This document shows positions 9,065-20,582 of a DNA stretch of 64,000 nt, piece by piece. Both the position numbers and the translations under genes were made by a program. Source of the DNA: Pseudomonas sp. 2FG. Lineage in GTDB: Bacteria > Pseudomonadota > Gammaproteobacteria > Pseudomonadales > Pseudomonadaceae. The notes below the pieces were generated by a model. The model saw only the letters and a program-made list of their open reading frames with translations. It had not been told where the DNA came from and did not search any database. The DNA lies in assembly GCF_005502935.1 (NCBI RefSeq), contig NZ_SCMP01000013.1:62001-126000 (forward strand). The letters run 5' to 3'. Numbering within the stretch: position 1 is the first letter of the stretch; each line of letters opens with the position of its first letter.

Positions 9065-9140
9065 TGGAGTGGGTAGGGCGGGCGAAACCCACCCTGCAAC
9101 GCTGACTATCAAACGCTGCATGATGGCATTCGACCCCCAA

Positions 9141-9169
9141 CAATAAGCCCGGAATGTCCGGGCTTATTG
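9141..9169. terminator. perfect 13-bp hairpin terminator between convergent genes
   Basis: CAATAAGCCCGGA, a three-base loop and TCCGGGCTTATTG form a perfect stem between the DJ-1 gene (+) and aacS (-). A/T at the stem base suits bidirectional termination. Confidence 0.8.
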
Positions 9170-9188
9170 TTGTGTCAGGTACGAGAAG

Positions 9189-11144
<1,956 letters not shown>

Positions 11145-11253
11145 CTGCGCTCCCATCGGTGCTGATTGTTCGGAGCCGCACACTGCGGGCGGCTGGAACC
11201 GCATGCTTTGCATAATGGCACGGAGCCGGGGGCTTTGCCCTGCAGGGGGGCCG

Positions 11254-12183
11254 TCAGGCGCCACCCGGCTGTATTTCGACCCGCGGCAGGTCCAGGCTGT
11301 TCCAGTCCCTGACGTGCAGCAGTACATCGCTGAGGGCCTGCGCGGCGCTCGACAGCTTGTGCTCGGCAAGCCGCAGCAGGCCGACGCGCCGCTCCACCTG
11401 CGGCCCGTACAGGGCCACGCAGCGGGCGCCGAGTTCCTGCATCTGCTGGATGCACAGGCTCGGCACGGCGCTGACCCCGAGGCCCTGCGCGACCATGCGG
11501 CCGACGGTCACCAGTTGGTGGCTCTCGAAGGCGACCGGCAACCTGCCGTGCTGGGCCGCGATGCTTTCCTCCAGCAGCAGGCGCACCGCCGAGGGACGCT
11601 GCAGGGTGATGAAGTTCTCCCGCAGCAGCTCCGCCCAGCTCACCGCGGGTCGCCCGGCCAGTTCGCAATCCGCCGGCACCACCGCGACGAAGCGGTCGGT
11701 GTAGAAGGGCGTGAAATCCAGGCGTTCGAGCGAGTCCGGCTCGAAGGCGATGCCCAACTCGACGCGGCGGTTGCGCACCATCTCCAGCACCTGTTCGTTG
11801 ATCACGTCATGCACCGCCACGTTCACCCTTGGGTGGCGGTCGCGGAACGCCTTCAGCGCCACCGGCAGCAGGTTGCCGGCGAAGGAGGGCATGGCGGCGA
11901 TGGAGACCTTGCCCAGTTGCAGGGTGAAGTGCTGGCGCAGCAGCTCCTCGGTGTTGTCCCAGTCCGCCAGCAGGCGCCGGGCGATGGGCAGCAGGGTTTC
12001 GCCCTCCGGCGTCAGGCTGACGCTGCGGGTGGTGCGCACCAGCAGCTGGCCGCCGAGCGACTCTTCCAGGGTCTTGATCGCCAGGCTCAGGGCCGGCTGG
12101 GACAGGTGCAGGCGCTCGCAGGCCTGGGCGAAGCTCAGGCTCTGCGCCACCGCGAGGAAGGCACGCAGCTGCTTGATGGTCAT
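11254..12183 (-). CDS. dhcR: LysR-family regulator of the acetoacetate/dehydrocarnitine genes (DhcR-like)
   Basis: The 309 residues form a standard LysR regulator: N-terminal HTH (QLRAFLAVAQSLSFAQACERLHLSQPALSLAIKTLEE) and a C-terminal effector domain. It lies between aacS, transcribed the same way, and the divergent CoA-transferase genes, the position of DhcR in P. aeruginosa, where the neighbouring dhcAB genes serve carnitine catabolism. The gene name therefore rests on context more than on residues. It probably activates the divergent dhcAB-atoB operon through the dyad at 12206-12226; the effector is unknown here. Confidence 0.85.
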   Translation of the reverse strand: MTIKQLRAFLAVAQSLSFAQACERLHLSQPALSLAIKTLEESLGGQLLVRTTRSVSLTPEGETLLPIARRLLADWDNTEELLRQHFTLQLGKVSIAAMPSFAGNLLPVALKAFRDRHPRVNVAVHDVINEQVLEMVRNRRVELGIAFEPDSLERLDFTPFYTDRFVAVVPADCELAGRPAVSWAELLRENFITLQRPSAVRLLLEESIAAQHGRLPVAFESHQLVTVGRMVAQGLGVSAVPSLCIQQMQELGARCVALYGPQVERRVGLLRLAEHKLSSAAQALSDVLLHVRDWNSLDLPRVEIQPGGA

Positions 12184-12205
12184 TGATTTGTTTTAGTGAT
12201 TAATA

Positions 12206-12226
12206 GTTAAGAAAAACAAACTTAAC
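12206..12226. promoter_or_regulatory. LysR-type dyad in the dhcR/dhcA intergenic region
   Basis: GTTAAG and CTTAAC form an exact inverted repeat with a 9-bp AT-rich spacer, containing a T-N11-A core. It lies between the divergent dhcR and dhcA genes in a stretch much more AT-rich than its surroundings, as expected for a LysR activation site with overlapping promoters. Confidence 0.55.
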
Positions 12227-12287
12227 AAATCAGTCCGCAGAGGTGAAGCTCTGACTCGCTTTAGACAACTACAAGAGGCGCAGCAGC

Positions 12288-12986
12288 ATGAGTGGACTCG
12301 ACAAGCGGGTAGGCAGCTACGAGGAGGCCCTGGCCGGGCTGACCGACAACATGACCGTCCTCGCCGGTGGCTTCGGCCTGTGCGGAATTCCGGAAAACCT
12401 GATCGCCGAGATCCGCCGCCGCGGCGTCAGCGGGCTGACCGTGGTCTCCAACAACTGCGGCATCGACGGCTTCGGCCTGGGCGTGCTGCTGGAAGACCGG
12501 CAGATCCGCAAGATGATCGCCTCCTACGTGGGCGAGAACGCCCTGTTCGAGCAGCAACTGCTGAGCGGCGAGCTGGAGGTCGAGTTGACCCCGCAAGGCA
12601 GCCTGGCCGAGAAACTGCGCGCCGGCGGCGCCGGCATCCCGGCCTTCTACACCGCCACCGGTTATGGCACGCCGGTCGCCGAAGGCAAGGAGGCCCGCGA
12701 GTTCAACGGCCGCCACTACATCCTCGAGCCGGCGATCACCGGCGACTTCGCCATCGTCAAAGGCTGGAAGGCCGACCACTTCGGCAACGTGATCTACCGT
12801 CACACCGCGCAGAATTTCAACCCCATAGTCGCCACCGCCGGCCGCATCACCGTGGTCGAGGTGGAGGAGATAGTCGAGCCGGGCGAACTGGACCCGACCC
12901 AGATCCACACCCCGGGCATCTACGTCGATCGCATCATCCAGGGCAGTTTCGAGAAGCGCATCGAGAAGCGCACCCTGCGCGCCTGA
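12288..12986 (+). CDS. dhcA: 3-oxoacid CoA-transferase, subunit A (acetoacetate/dehydrocarnitine type)
   Basis: The 232-residue protein is the alpha subunit of a two-subunit family I CoA transferase, which moves CoA from succinyl-CoA or acetyl-CoA to a 3-oxoacid. The N-terminal oxyanion/CoA motif [13 protein letters not shown] and the [21 protein letters not shown] block are typical. Subunit B follows 33 bp downstream. In P. aeruginosa the equivalent pair beside dhcR is described as dehydrocarnitine CoA transferase. The sequence alone does not separate that from succinyl-CoA:acetoacetate transferase (ScoA/AtoD), so the symbol is a context-based choice. Confidence 0.88.
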   Translation: MSGLDKRVGSYEEALAGLTDNMTVLAGGFGLCGIPENLIAEIRRRGVSGLTVVSNNCGIDGFGLGVLLEDRQIRKMIASYVGENALFEQQLLSGELEVELTPQGSLAEKLRAGGAGIPAFYTATGYGTPVAEGKEAREFNGRHYILEPAITGDFAIVKGWKADHFGNVIYRHTAQNFNPIVATAGRITVVEVEEIVEPGELDPTQIHTPGIYVDRIIQGSFEKRIEKRTLRA

Positions 12987-13019
12987 CCATCCACGACTAA
13001 ACAACAAGAGAATTCCGAC

Positions 13020-13676
13020 ATGGCACTTACCCGTGAACAGATGGCTCAGCGTGTGGCGCGCGAGTTGAAGGATGGTTACTACGTCAACCTGGGCATCGGC
13101 ATCCCGACCCTGGTGGCCAACTATGTGCCGGAAGGCATCGACGTGATGCTGCAGTCGGAGAACGGCCTGCTCGGCATGGGCGCCTTCCCCAGCGAGGACG
13201 AGGTGGACGCCGACATGATCAACGCCGGCAAGCAGACCGTGACCGCGCGCACTGGCGCCTCGATCTTCTCCTCGGCCGAGTCCTTCGCCATGATCCGCGG
13301 CGGCCATGTCGACCTGACCGTGCTCGGCGCCTTCGAGGTGGACGCCAACGGCAACATCGCCTCCTGGATGATCCCCGGTAAACTGGTCAAGGGCATGGGC
13401 GGCGCGATGGACCTGGTGGCCGGTGCCGACAACATCATAGTGACCATGACCCACGCCTCGAAGGACGGCGAGTCCAAGCTGCTGTCCCACTGCAGCCTGC
13501 CGCTCACCGGCTGCCGCTGCATCCGCAAGGTGCTCACCGACCTGGCCTACCTGGAGATCGAGAACGGTGCCTTCATCTTGCGCGAGCGGGCGCCGGGCGT
13601 CAGCATCGAGGAGATAGTCGCCAAGACCGCCGGCCGGCTGATAGTGCCGGACGATGTCGTGGAAATGAGCTTCTAA
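13020..13676 (+). CDS. dhcB: 3-oxoacid CoA-transferase, subunit B
   Basis: This 218-residue beta subunit carries the catalytic glutamate in the conserved SENGLLGMG motif (residues about 46-54), the Glu that forms the glutamyl-CoA thioester in family I CoA transferases. [15 protein letters not shown] and [13 protein letters not shown] are further family blocks. It follows subunit A closely and precedes the thiolase by 50 bp, giving an operon that converts acetoacetate (or dehydrocarnitine) to its CoA ester and then to acetyl-CoA. The RBS AAGAGAATT precedes the ATG. Confidence 0.9.
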   Translation: MALTREQMAQRVARELKDGYYVNLGIGIPTLVANYVPEGIDVMLQSENGLLGMGAFPSEDEVDADMINAGKQTVTARTGASIFSSAESFAMIRGGHVDLTVLGAFEVDANGNIASWMIPGKLVKGMGGAMDLVAGADNIIVTMTHASKDGESKLLSHCSLPLTGCRCIRKVLTDLAYLEIENGAFILRERAPGVSIEEIVAKTAGRLIVPDDVVEMSF

Positions 13677-13726
13677 GAACAGCTGCGGGAACCGCTCAGG
13701 CCGTTCCTCTCGACCGGAGATTCACC

Positions 13727-14908
13727 ATGCAAGAAGTCGTTATAGTCGCCGCCACCCGTACCGCCGTCGGCAGTTTTCAGGGCTCGCTGGCGGGCATTCC
13801 TGCCGTCGATCTGGGGGCGGCGGTGATCCGCAGCCTGCTCGAGCAGACCGGCCTGAATGGCGCGCAAGTGGACGAAGTGATCTTCGGCCAGGTGCTGACC
13901 GCCGGCGCCGGACAAAACCCGGCACGCCAGGCCGCGATCAAGGCCGGGCTACTCCATGCGGTGCCGGCGCTGACGCTGAACAAGGTCTGTGGCTCCGGCC
14001 TCAAGGCCCTGCACCTGGGCGCCCAGGCGATCCGCTGCGGCGACGCCGAGGTGATCATCGCCGGCGGCCAGGAGAACATGAGCCTCTCCGCCTACGTCAT
14101 GCCGGGCGCCCGCACCGGCCTGCGCATGGGCCACGCGCAGGTCATCGACACCATGATCAGCGACGGCCTGTGGGATGCCTTCAACGACTACCATATGGGC
14201 ATCACCGCGGAGAACCTGGTGGACAAGTACGGCATCAGCCGTGAGGCCCAGGACGCCTTCGCCGCCGCCTCGCAGCAGAAGGCCGTGGCCGCCATCGAAG
14301 GCGGGCGCTTCGCCGAGGAAATCACCCCGATCCTGATTCCGCAGCGCAAGGGCGAGCCCCTGGCCTTCGCCACCGACGAACAGCCGCGCGCCGGCACCAC
14401 GACCGAGGCCCTGGGCAAGCTCAAGCCGGCGTTCAAGCAGGACGGCAGCGTCACCGCCGGCAACGCCTCCAGCCTCAACGACGGCGCCGCCGCCGTGCTG
14501 CTGATGAGCGCCGCCAAAGCCAAAGCCCTCGGTTTGCCGGTGCTGGCGCGCATCGCCGCTTACGCCAATGCCGGCGTCGACCCGGCGATCATGGGCATCG
14601 GCCCGGTCTCGGCGACCCAGCGCTGCCTGGCAAAGGCCGGCTGGACGCTGGAGCAGCTGGACCTGATCGAAGCCAACGAGGCCTTCGCCGCCCAGGCCCT
14701 GGCGGTCGGCAAAGAACTCGGCTGGGAGGCCAGCAAGGTCAACGTCAACGGCGGCGCCATCGCCCTCGGCCACCCCATCGGCGCCTCCGGCTGCCGGGTG
14801 CTGGTGACCCTGCTGCACGAGATGATCAAGCGCGATGCCAAGAAAGGCCTGGCCACCCTGTGCATCGGCGGCGGTCAGGGCGTGGCGCTGGCCATCGCCC
14901 GCGACTGA
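13727..14908 (+). CDS. atoB: acetyl-CoA C-acetyltransferase (thiolase)
   Basis: This 393-residue biosynthetic-type thiolase would cleave acetoacetyl-CoA with CoA to two acetyl-CoA, or run in reverse. The acyl-accepting cysteine is Cys88 in [16 protein letters not shown]. The other catalytic blocks, [17 protein letters not shown] and the C-terminal CIGGGQGVA with the general-base Cys, are intact. It is the third gene of the CoA-transferase operon and is followed by a good terminator. AtoB is the natural partner for acetoacetyl-CoA made by AacS or DhcAB. Confidence 0.93.
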   Translation: MQEVVIVAATRTAVGSFQGSLAGIPAVDLGAAVIRSLLEQTGLNGAQVDEVIFGQVLTAGAGQNPARQAAIKAGLLHAVPALTLNKVCGSGLKALHLGAQAIRCGDAEVIIAGGQENMSLSAYVMPGARTGLRMGHAQVIDTMISDGLWDAFNDYHMGITAENLVDKYGISREAQDAFAAASQQKAVAAIEGGRFAEEITPILIPQRKGEPLAFATDEQPRAGTTTEALGKLKPAFKQDGSVTAGNASSLNDGAAAVLLMSAAKAKALGLPVLARIAAYANAGVDPAIMGIGPVSATQRCLAKAGWTLEQLDLIEANEAFAAQALAVGKELGWEASKVNVNGGAIALGHPIGASGCRVLVTLLHEMIKRDAKKGLATLCIGGGQGVALAIARD

Positions 14909-14964
14909 CCTAAGGCACTCCCACCTGCCATCCAACCCCGCTCGTGGGGTTCGGAAAGAAGTCG

Positions 14965-15000
14965 ACGCCACGCCTATTCGATGGGCGTGGCGTTTTCGTT
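14965..15000 (+). terminator. rho-independent terminator after atoB
   Basis: The stem ACGCCACGCC/GGCGTGGCGT has a short loop and is followed by TTTCGTTTTC. It separates atoB (+) from the convergent liuE (-). Confidence 0.8.
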
Positions 15001-15084
15001 TTCTAGCGGTGGAAGGGCCTGCGGGGGCAGGCGTACAGACGGGCGCCGCGGTGCCGGAGACTGCGGTCAAGGATATGCCCGCGC

Positions 15085-15993
15085 TTAGGCGGGCGTCCGT
15101 ACCAGGCGGGCGCGGGCCACCCGCGAACCGTTCTCCTTGCCGAGCACCGCGCAGATGCGCTGGCCGGCGGCGATCAGCTTGTCCAGGTCGACGCCGGTCT
15201 CGATCCCCAGGCCATTGAGCATGTAGAGCACATCCTCGCTGGCCACATTGCCGCTGGCGCCCTTGGCGTAGGGGCAGCCGCCGAGGCCGGCGACCGAGCT
15301 GTCGAATACCTTGATGCCCTCCAGCAGGCTGGCGTAGATATTCGCCAGGGCCTGGCCGTAGGTGTCGTGGAAGTGCCCGGCGAGTTTCTCGCGGGGTATC
15401 TCGCGGCCGACCATCTCGAATAGCCGGCGGGTGGCACTCGGCGTGCCGGTGCCGATGGTGTCGCCGAGGGACACTTCGTAGCAGCCCATGGCGAACAGCT
15501 CCTTGGCCACGCTGGCGACCTGCTGCGGCGCGACGTCGCCTTCATAGGGGCAGCCGAGCACGCAGGACACGTAACCACGCACGCTGATGCCGTGCTGTTT
15601 CGCCGCGGCCATCACCGGTACGAAGCGCTCGAGGCTTTCGTTGATCGAGCAGTTGATATTGCGCAGGGAGAAGGCTTCGGTGGCGGCGGCGAACACCGCA
15701 ACCTCCTTGACTCCGGCCTCGACAGCGGCTTCGAAGCCCTTGAAGTTGGGCGTCAGCGCGGCATAGGTCACGCCGGCCTTGCGCTGGATCTGGGCGAAGA
15801 CTTCGGCCGAGCCAGCCATCTGCGGCACCCACTTCGGCGATACGAAGCTGCCGGCCTCGATGTAGCTGAGGCCGGTGGCGGACAGTTCATCCACCAGCCG
15901 GACCTTATCCGCCACGCTGATGGGTTGGGCCTCGTTTTGCAGGCCATCGCGCGGGCCGACTTCGACCAGACGGACGTGTTTGGGAATCGCCAT
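15085..15993 (-). CDS. liuE: hydroxymethylglutaryl-CoA lyase
   Basis: This 302-residue TIM-barrel HMG-CoA lyase (gnyL in other nomenclature) splits 3-hydroxy-3-methylglutaryl-CoA into acetyl-CoA and acetoacetate, the last step of leucine degradation. Family motifs: VEVGPRDGLQNE at the N-terminus, HFHDTYGQALANI with metal-binding His residues, and the active-site signature SVAGLGGCPYAKGASGNVASEDV with its catalytic Cys. The ATG at 15993 was chosen because AAAGGTGAAGCA precedes it and it gives the usual length; the open frame continues upstream into an intergenic repeat. It is the last gene of the liu operon, and its product acetoacetate feeds aacS/dhcAB next door. Confidence 0.94.
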   Translation of the reverse strand: MAIPKHVRLVEVGPRDGLQNEAQPISVADKVRLVDELSATGLSYIEAGSFVSPKWVPQMAGSAEVFAQIQRKAGVTYAALTPNFKGFEAAVEAGVKEVAVFAAATEAFSLRNINCSINESLERFVPVMAAAKQHGISVRGYVSCVLGCPYEGDVAPQQVASVAKELFAMGCYEVSLGDTIGTGTPSATRRLFEMVGREIPREKLAGHFHDTYGQALANIYASLLEGIKVFDSSVAGLGGCPYAKGASGNVASEDVLYMLNGLGIETGVDLDKLIAAGQRICAVLGKENGSRVARARLVRTPA

Positions 15994-16007
15994 TGCTTCA
16001 CCTTTAC

Positions 16008-16102
16008 GTAGGGTGGATGACGCTTTATCCATCCACCTGTGTTGTCTTGTCATGCCCACCACCGGACTGGTGGAAAACCGCTGCGCGGGTTTTCCACCCT
16101 AC
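16008..16102. repeat. GTAGGGTGG-type paired-hairpin repeat between liuD and liuE
   Basis: GTAGGGTGG at 16008 and CCACCCTAC ending at 16102 are outer inverted arms. Inside are two hairpins, GGTGGATG/CATCCACC and GGTGGAAAACCGC/GCGGGTTTTCCACC. The right arm contains the liuD stop codon (TAG on the minus strand, 16099-16101). It is a diverged member of the repeat family found at 18853, 20525 and 43429. Confidence 0.75.
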
Positions 16103-18045
16103 GCCTCTTCCAGCTCTACCAGTACGGTGCCTTCGCTGACCATTTCGCCTTCGCTGCAGTACAGCGCCTTGACGATGCTAGCCTGTGGCGCGCGGATGCT
16201 GTGCTCCATCTTCATCGCCTCCAGCACCACCAGGGCGGTACCGGCCTCGACGTGCTGACCGGCTTCGACCAGGACCCGCACGATACTGCCGTTCATGGGG
16301 GCGGTCAGCCCGCCATGCTGGTGATGGCTGGCTTCGACCTCGGCGATCGGGTCGAAGTACTGCACCGCCCGCAGTTCGCCTTGCCACTGCAGATAAAGCC
16401 TAGGGCCCTGGCGGATCGCCAGGTGTTGGCTGCGCGTGCCGTTGTGCTCGACGACCAAGCGTTCGCCGCGCAGTTGCACGGCGCTGTCGCTGCCTGTGCT
16501 GCGCAGGCGCACGACTTGCTGCTCGCCGGCGCAGGTCAGGTGCAGATCGGTTTCAGTCGGCAAGCCGGCGCGCCAGCCGGTGGAAACGGCCCAGGAGGAA
16601 TGCCGGTCATCCTCGCGCTGGCGCGCCGGTTCGCTTAGGGCTAAGGCGTGCGCGGCCAGTTGCCAGAACTCGGCGGGCAGGGCGCTGGCTGGCGGCAGCA
16701 ATTGCTCCTGGTAGCGCGGGATAAAACCGGTATCCAGTTCGGCGGCGGCGAACGCCGGATGGGCGAGTACGCGCCGCAGGAACGCCAGGTTGGTTCTCAC
16801 CCCACCGACGGCGGTTTCACCGAGCATCGCCAGCAGGCGCTGACGGGCTTCCTCGCGGGTCTCGCCCCAGGCGATCAGCTTGCCGAGCATCGGATCGTAG
16901 AACGGCGACACCGTATCGCCTTGTTCTACGCCGCTGTCTACGCGGCGGCCAGGGCCGGCAGCGGACTCACGGTAAAGCGCGAGGGTGCCGGTGGCGGGCA
17001 GGAAGTCGTTGTCCGGATCTTCGGCATACAGGCGCACTTCGATGGCGTGGCCAATCAGCGGCACCTCGGCCTGGGTCAGGGGCAGCGGTTCGCCACGGGC
17101 CACGCGAATCTGCCAGGCGACCAGGTCGAGGCCGGTAATCGCCTCGGTGACCGGGTGCTCGACCTGCAGGCGGGTGTTCATCTCCATGAAGAAGAAGTCG
17201 CCACGCTCGTCCAGCAGGAACTCCACGGTGCCGGCGCCGACATAGCCGATGGCCTGGGCGGCGCGTACCGCCGACTCGCCCATGGCCTTGCGCAGTTCCG
17301 GGCTGAGGCCGGGGGCCGGCGCCTCTTCGACCACCTTCTGGTGGCGGCGCTGGATCGAGCAGTCGCGCTCGTTGAGGTACAGGCAGTTGCCGTGCTGGTC
17401 GGCGAACACCTGGATTTCGACGTGGCGCGGCTTCAACACATACTTTTCGACCAGCATCCGCGAATCGCCAAACGACGACTGTGCTTCACGCTGGGCCGAG
17501 GCCAGTGCCTCCGCCAGCTCGGCTTCGCGCTCGACCACCTTCATGCCTTTGCCACCACCACCGGCGGCGGCCTTGAGCAGTACCGGGTAGCCGATGCGTT
17601 CGGAAGCGACGCGGAAGGTCTCCAGGTCCTGCGCTTCGCCGTGATAACCCGGCACCAGCGGTATGCCGGCTTCTTCCATCAGCGCCTTGGCGGCGGATTT
17701 GCTGCCCATGGCGTCGATGGCGCTGGCCGGTGGGCCGAGAAACAGCAGGCCGGCGTTCTCGATGGCGCGGGCGAAGCCGGCGTTCTCGGAGAGGAAGCCA
17801 TAGCCCGGGTGAATCGCCTGGGCGCCGGTGGCCTTCGCGGCGGCGATCAGTTTATCCACCAGCAGGTAGCTCTCCGCCGGTTTGGCGCCGCCAAGATCGA
17901 CCGCGATATCCGCCTCGCGCACATGGCGGGCGTTGCGGTCGATGGCGCTGTGGACGGCCACGGTGGTGATCCCCAGGGCCTTGGCCGTGCGCATCACCCG
18001 GCAAGCGATCTCGCCACGGTTGGCAATCAATAAGGTGCTAATCAT
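16099..18045 (-). CDS. liuD: methylcrotonyl-CoA carboxylase, biotin-containing alpha subunit
   Basis: The 648-residue subunit (gnyA) carries biotin carboxylase and the biotin carrier. It begins TLLIANRGEIACRV, shows the ATP-grasp loop KAAAGGGGKGMKVV and the FMEMNTRLQVEHPVTE active-site block, and ends with the biotinylation site VVLEAMKMEHS, whose Lys between the two Met residues accepts biotin. With LiuB it carboxylates 3-methylcrotonyl-CoA to 3-methylglutaconyl-CoA in leucine catabolism. Start ATG 18045 overlaps the liuC stop (ATGA), so translation is coupled. The stop codon comes from an intergenic repeat. Confidence 0.94.
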   Translation of the reverse strand: MISTLLIANRGEIACRVMRTAKALGITTVAVHSAIDRNARHVREADIAVDLGGAKPAESYLLVDKLIAAAKATGAQAIHPGYGFLSENAGFARAIENAGLLFLGPPASAIDAMGSKSAAKALMEEAGIPLVPGYHGEAQDLETFRVASERIGYPVLLKAAAGGGGKGMKVVEREAELAEALASAQREAQSSFGDSRMLVEKYVLKPRHVEIQVFADQHGNCLYLNERDCSIQRRHQKVVEEAPAPGLSPELRKAMGESAVRAAQAIGYVGAGTVEFLLDERGDFFFMEMNTRLQVEHPVTEAITGLDLVAWQIRVARGEPLPLTQAEVPLIGHAIEVRLYAEDPDNDFLPATGTLALYRESAAGPGRRVDSGVEQGDTVSPFYDPMLGKLIAWGETREEARQRLLAMLGETAVGGVRTNLAFLRRVLAHPAFAAAELDTGFIPRYQEQLLPPASALPAEFWQLAAHALALSEPARQREDDRHSSWAVSTGWRAGLPTETDLHLTCAGEQQVVRLRSTGSDSAVQLRGERLVVEHNGTRSQHLAIRQGPRLYLQWQGELRAVQYFDPIAEVEASHHQHGGLTAPMNGSIVRVLVEAGQHVEAGTALVVLEAMKMEHSIRAPQASIVKALYCSEGEMVSEGTVLVELEEA

Positions 18046-18842
18046 GCTTCGGGCTCCTGCCAGGCGGGTTTGCGCTTGTCGAGGAAGGCGCGCAGGCCTT
18101 CTTGCCCCTCGGGGCTGACGCGGATGCGGGCGATGGCGTTTTCGGTATAGCGGCGCAGGGCCGGGGTCAGCACGCCGCTGCCGACTTCCTGGAGCAGGGT
18201 CTTGCTGACCTGCATGGCCTGCGGGCTGTTGAGCAGCAAGTTGTCGACCCAATTGCTTAGGGCTCGATCCAGCTCCCCCGACGCGTAGCACTCGGCGAGC
18301 AGGCCCAGTTGTTGGGCCCGTTCACCGCTGAAACGCTCGGCGGTCAGCGCATATCGCCGTGTCGCGCGCTCGCCAATCGCCTGCACCACGAAGGGGCTGA
18401 TCACCGCCGGGGCCAGGCCGATGCGCACTTCGGACAGGCAGAACTGCGCATCGCTCGCGCCAATCGCCATGTCGCAGCAACTGATCAGCCCCAGTGCGCC
18501 ACCAAAGGCGGCGCCTTGCACCACGGCCAGGGTCGGCAGCTTGAGGTGGTAGAGGTTGTGCATCAGCTCGGCCAGTTCGCGCGAGTCATTCAGGTTGGCG
18601 TTGTAGTCGAGGGTCGCCGAGTGCTGCATCCAGGCCAGGTCGGCCCCTGCGGAAAAGTGCTGGCCGCGGCCACGCAGCAGCAGGAAACGCAGGCTGCGGT
18701 CGGCCTGGACGGCATCCAGGGCGAGGATCAGCTCGCGGATCATCTCGGCGTTGAAGGCGTTGTTCTTCTCCGGGCGATTGAGCCACAGCGTGGCAATGCC
18801 GCGCGGATCTTTTTCCAGTTGTACGGTGGTGAAGTCGGTCAT
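18042..18842 (-). CDS. liuC: 3-methylglutaconyl-CoA hydratase (crotonase family)
   Basis: This 266-residue enoyl-CoA hydratase-fold protein (gnyH) would hydrate 3-methylglutaconyl-CoA to HMG-CoA. The oxyanion-hole blocks are visible: GRGQHFSAGADLAWMQ and LPTLAVVQGAAFGGALGLISCCD. Two ATGs are close together (18848 and 18842). The second is preferred because AGGA lies six bases before it, against two or so for the first. The gene overlaps liuD by four bases. Upstream is a perfect inverted-repeat element that separates it from liuB. Confidence 0.92.
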   Translation of the reverse strand: MTDFTTVQLEKDPRGIATLWLNRPEKNNAFNAEMIRELILALDAVQADRSLRFLLLRGRGQHFSAGADLAWMQHSATLDYNANLNDSRELAELMHNLYHLKLPTLAVVQGAAFGGALGLISCCDMAIGASDAQFCLSEVRIGLAPAVISPFVVQAIGERATRRYALTAERFSGERAQQLGLLAECYASGELDRALSNWVDNLLLNSPQAMQVSKTLLQEVGSGVLTPALRRYTENAIARIRVSPEGQEGLRAFLDKRKPAWQEPEA

Positions 18843-18852
18843 GGTCATTCCT

Positions 18853-18909
18853 GTAGGGTGCGCTGTGCGCACCGATACGTTGAACATTGGTGCGCGCGGC
18901 GCACCCTAC
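18853..18909. repeat. GTAGGGTGCGC inverted repeat between liuB and liuC
   Basis: Two 21-bp arms (18853-18873 and 18889-18909) begin and end with GTAGGGTGCGC/GCGCACCCTAC and form a strong hairpin with a 15-bp loop and one internal mismatch. The liuB stop codon (minus-strand TAG, 18906-18908) lies in the right arm. Confidence 0.9.
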
Positions 18910-20513
18910 ATGCGAAAGACGCCAAAGGTGGTCGGCTCGATAGGGGCATTCAGGGACGCGGACAGTGCCAGCGCCAGCACCTCGCGGGTTTGCGCCGGGT
19001 CGATCACGCCGTCATCCCAGAGCCGCGCGCTGGAGTAGTAGGGGTGGCCCTGGTGCTCGTACTGTTCGAGGATCGGCTGTTTGATCTTCGCTTCATCCTC
19101 GGCGCTGAGGCTGTGGCCGCTGCGTTCCGCTTGTTCGCGTTTGACCTGCGCCAGTACCCCGGCGGCCTGTTCGCCGCCCATTACGCCGATTCGCGCGTTC
19201 GGCCACATCCACAGGAAGCGCGGATCGTAGGCGCGACCACACATCCCGTAGTTGCCCGCGCCGAAACTGCCGCCGATGATCACGGTGAACTTCGGCACCC
19301 TGGCGCAGGCCACCGCGGTTACCAGTTTGGCGCCGTGCTTGGCGATGCCGCCGGCTTCGTACTTCTGCCCGACCATAAAGCCGGTGATGTTCTGCAGGAA
19401 CAGCAGCGGAATGCCGCGCTGGCAGGCCAGTTCGATGAAGTGCGCGCCTTTCTGCGCGGACTCGGCGAACAAGATCCCGTTATTGGCGATGATCGCTAGC
19501 GGATAGCCCTGGATATGCGCAAAGCCGCAGACCAGGGTGGCGCCGAACAGCGCCTTGAACTCATCGAATTCGGAGCCGTCGACCAGCCGCGCTATCACCT
19601 CGCGCACATCGAAGGGGTGTTTGGCGTCGGCCGGGATCACGCCGTACAGTTCATCGCCGGCATACAGCGGCAGGCGTGGCGTGCGGCTATGCAGTTGGCC
19701 TTGTTTGCGCCAGTTCAGGTTGCCGATGCAACGGCGGGCGAGGGCCAGCGCATGCTCGTCGTTCTCGGCGTAGTGGTCGGCGACCCCGCTGGTCTTGCAG
19801 TGCACATCGGCACCGCCGAGGTCTTCGGCGCTGACCACTTCACCGGTGGCGGCCCGCACCAGCGGCGGGCCGGCGAGGAAGATCGTGGCCTGGTTGCGAA
19901 CCATGATGGTTTCGTCGGACATGGCCGGCACATAGGCGCCGCCGGCGGTGCAGGAACCCATCACCACCGCAATTTGGGGAATCCCCATGGCGCTCATATT
20001 GGCCTGGTTGAAGAAGATTCGGCCGAAGTGTTCGCGGTCCGGAAACACCTCGTCCTGGCGCGGCAGGTTGGCGCCGCCGGAGTCGACCAGGTAGATGCAT
20101 GGCAGGCGGTTTTCCCGGGCTATGGTCTGCGCGCGCAGGTGCTTCTTCACCGTCAGCGGGTAGTAGCTGCCGCCTTTGACCGTGGCGTCGTTGGCCAGGA
20201 TCATGCACTCGATGCCTTCGACACGACCGATCCCGGCGATCACGCCGGCGGCCGGCACGTCCTCGCCATACACCTCGTGGGCGGCCAGCTGGCCGACTTC
20301 CAGGAAGGGCGAGCCGGGGTCGAGCAGGCGATTGATCCGTTCCCGCGGCAGCAGTTTGCCGCGCGAGCGGTGCCGCTCCTGCGCCTTGGCGCCGCCGCCT
20401 TCGTGGACGCGGCCGAGCAGGGCACGCAGGTCGTCGACCTGCTTGAGCATGGCCGCGTTATTGGCGGCGAACTCCGGCGTGCGGGTATTGATCTGGGTGT
20501 TGAGGATGGCCAT
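18906..20513 (-). CDS. liuB: methylcrotonyl-CoA carboxylase, carboxyltransferase beta subunit
   Basis: This 535-residue biotin-dependent carboxyltransferase (gnyB) transfers CO2 from carboxybiotin on LiuD to 3-methylcrotonyl-CoA. It has the two crotonase-like halves of the family: [17 protein letters not shown] in the first, and [17 protein letters not shown] plus [19 protein letters not shown] in the second, the acyl-CoA and biotin sites. Length matches MCC-beta (about 535). It lies between liuA and liuC, with repeat elements on both sides. Its last codon is ATG and its stop is supplied by the downstream repeat. Confidence 0.94.
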   Translation of the reverse strand: MAILNTQINTRTPEFAANNAAMLKQVDDLRALLGRVHEGGGAKAQERHRSRGKLLPRERINRLLDPGSPFLEVGQLAAHEVYGEDVPAAGVIAGIGRVEGIECMILANDATVKGGSYYPLTVKKHLRAQTIARENRLPCIYLVDSGGANLPRQDEVFPDREHFGRIFFNQANMSAMGIPQIAVVMGSCTAGGAYVPAMSDETIMVRNQATIFLAGPPLVRAATGEVVSAEDLGGADVHCKTSGVADHYAENDEHALALARRCIGNLNWRKQGQLHSRTPRLPLYAGDELYGVIPADAKHPFDVREVIARLVDGSEFDEFKALFGATLVCGFAHIQGYPLAIIANNGILFAESAQKGAHFIELACQRGIPLLFLQNITGFMVGQKYEAGGIAKHGAKLVTAVACARVPKFTVIIGGSFGAGNYGMCGRAYDPRFLWMWPNARIGVMGGEQAAGVLAQVKREQAERSGHSLSAEDEAKIKQPILEQYEHQGHPYYSSARLWDDGVIDPAQTREVLALALSASLNAPIEPTTFGVFRM

Positions 20514-20524
20514 GGGAAGTCCCT

Positions 20525-20579
20525 GTAGGGTGCGCCGCGCGCACCATCATGTTTGCCCGGTGCGCATGGCGCACCCTAC
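20525..20579. repeat. GTAGGGTGCGC inverted repeat between liuA and liuB
   Basis: Arms at 20525-20545 and 20559-20579 are inverted copies (20 of 21 bases complementary) with a 13-bp loop. It is the same family as 18853-18909 and lies in the 69-bp spacer between liuA and liuB. Confidence 0.9.
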
Positions 20580-20582
20580 GGG

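Noticed and set aside
9074-9097. GTAGGGCGGGC...CCCACCCTGC as a further member of the GTAGGG repeat family
   Set aside because: It shares the GTAGGG/CCACCC theme but lacks the long arms and final CCCTAC. Similar fragments at 28086 and 30110 are equally degenerate, so I did not include them.
13949-15070. Antisense open frame over atoB
   Set aside because: Shadow of a conserved thiolase; Gly/Ala/His-rich with no recognisable fold.
16648-18033. Open frame on the plus strand over liuD
   Set aside because: Mirror of the biotin carboxylase subunit; no motifs.
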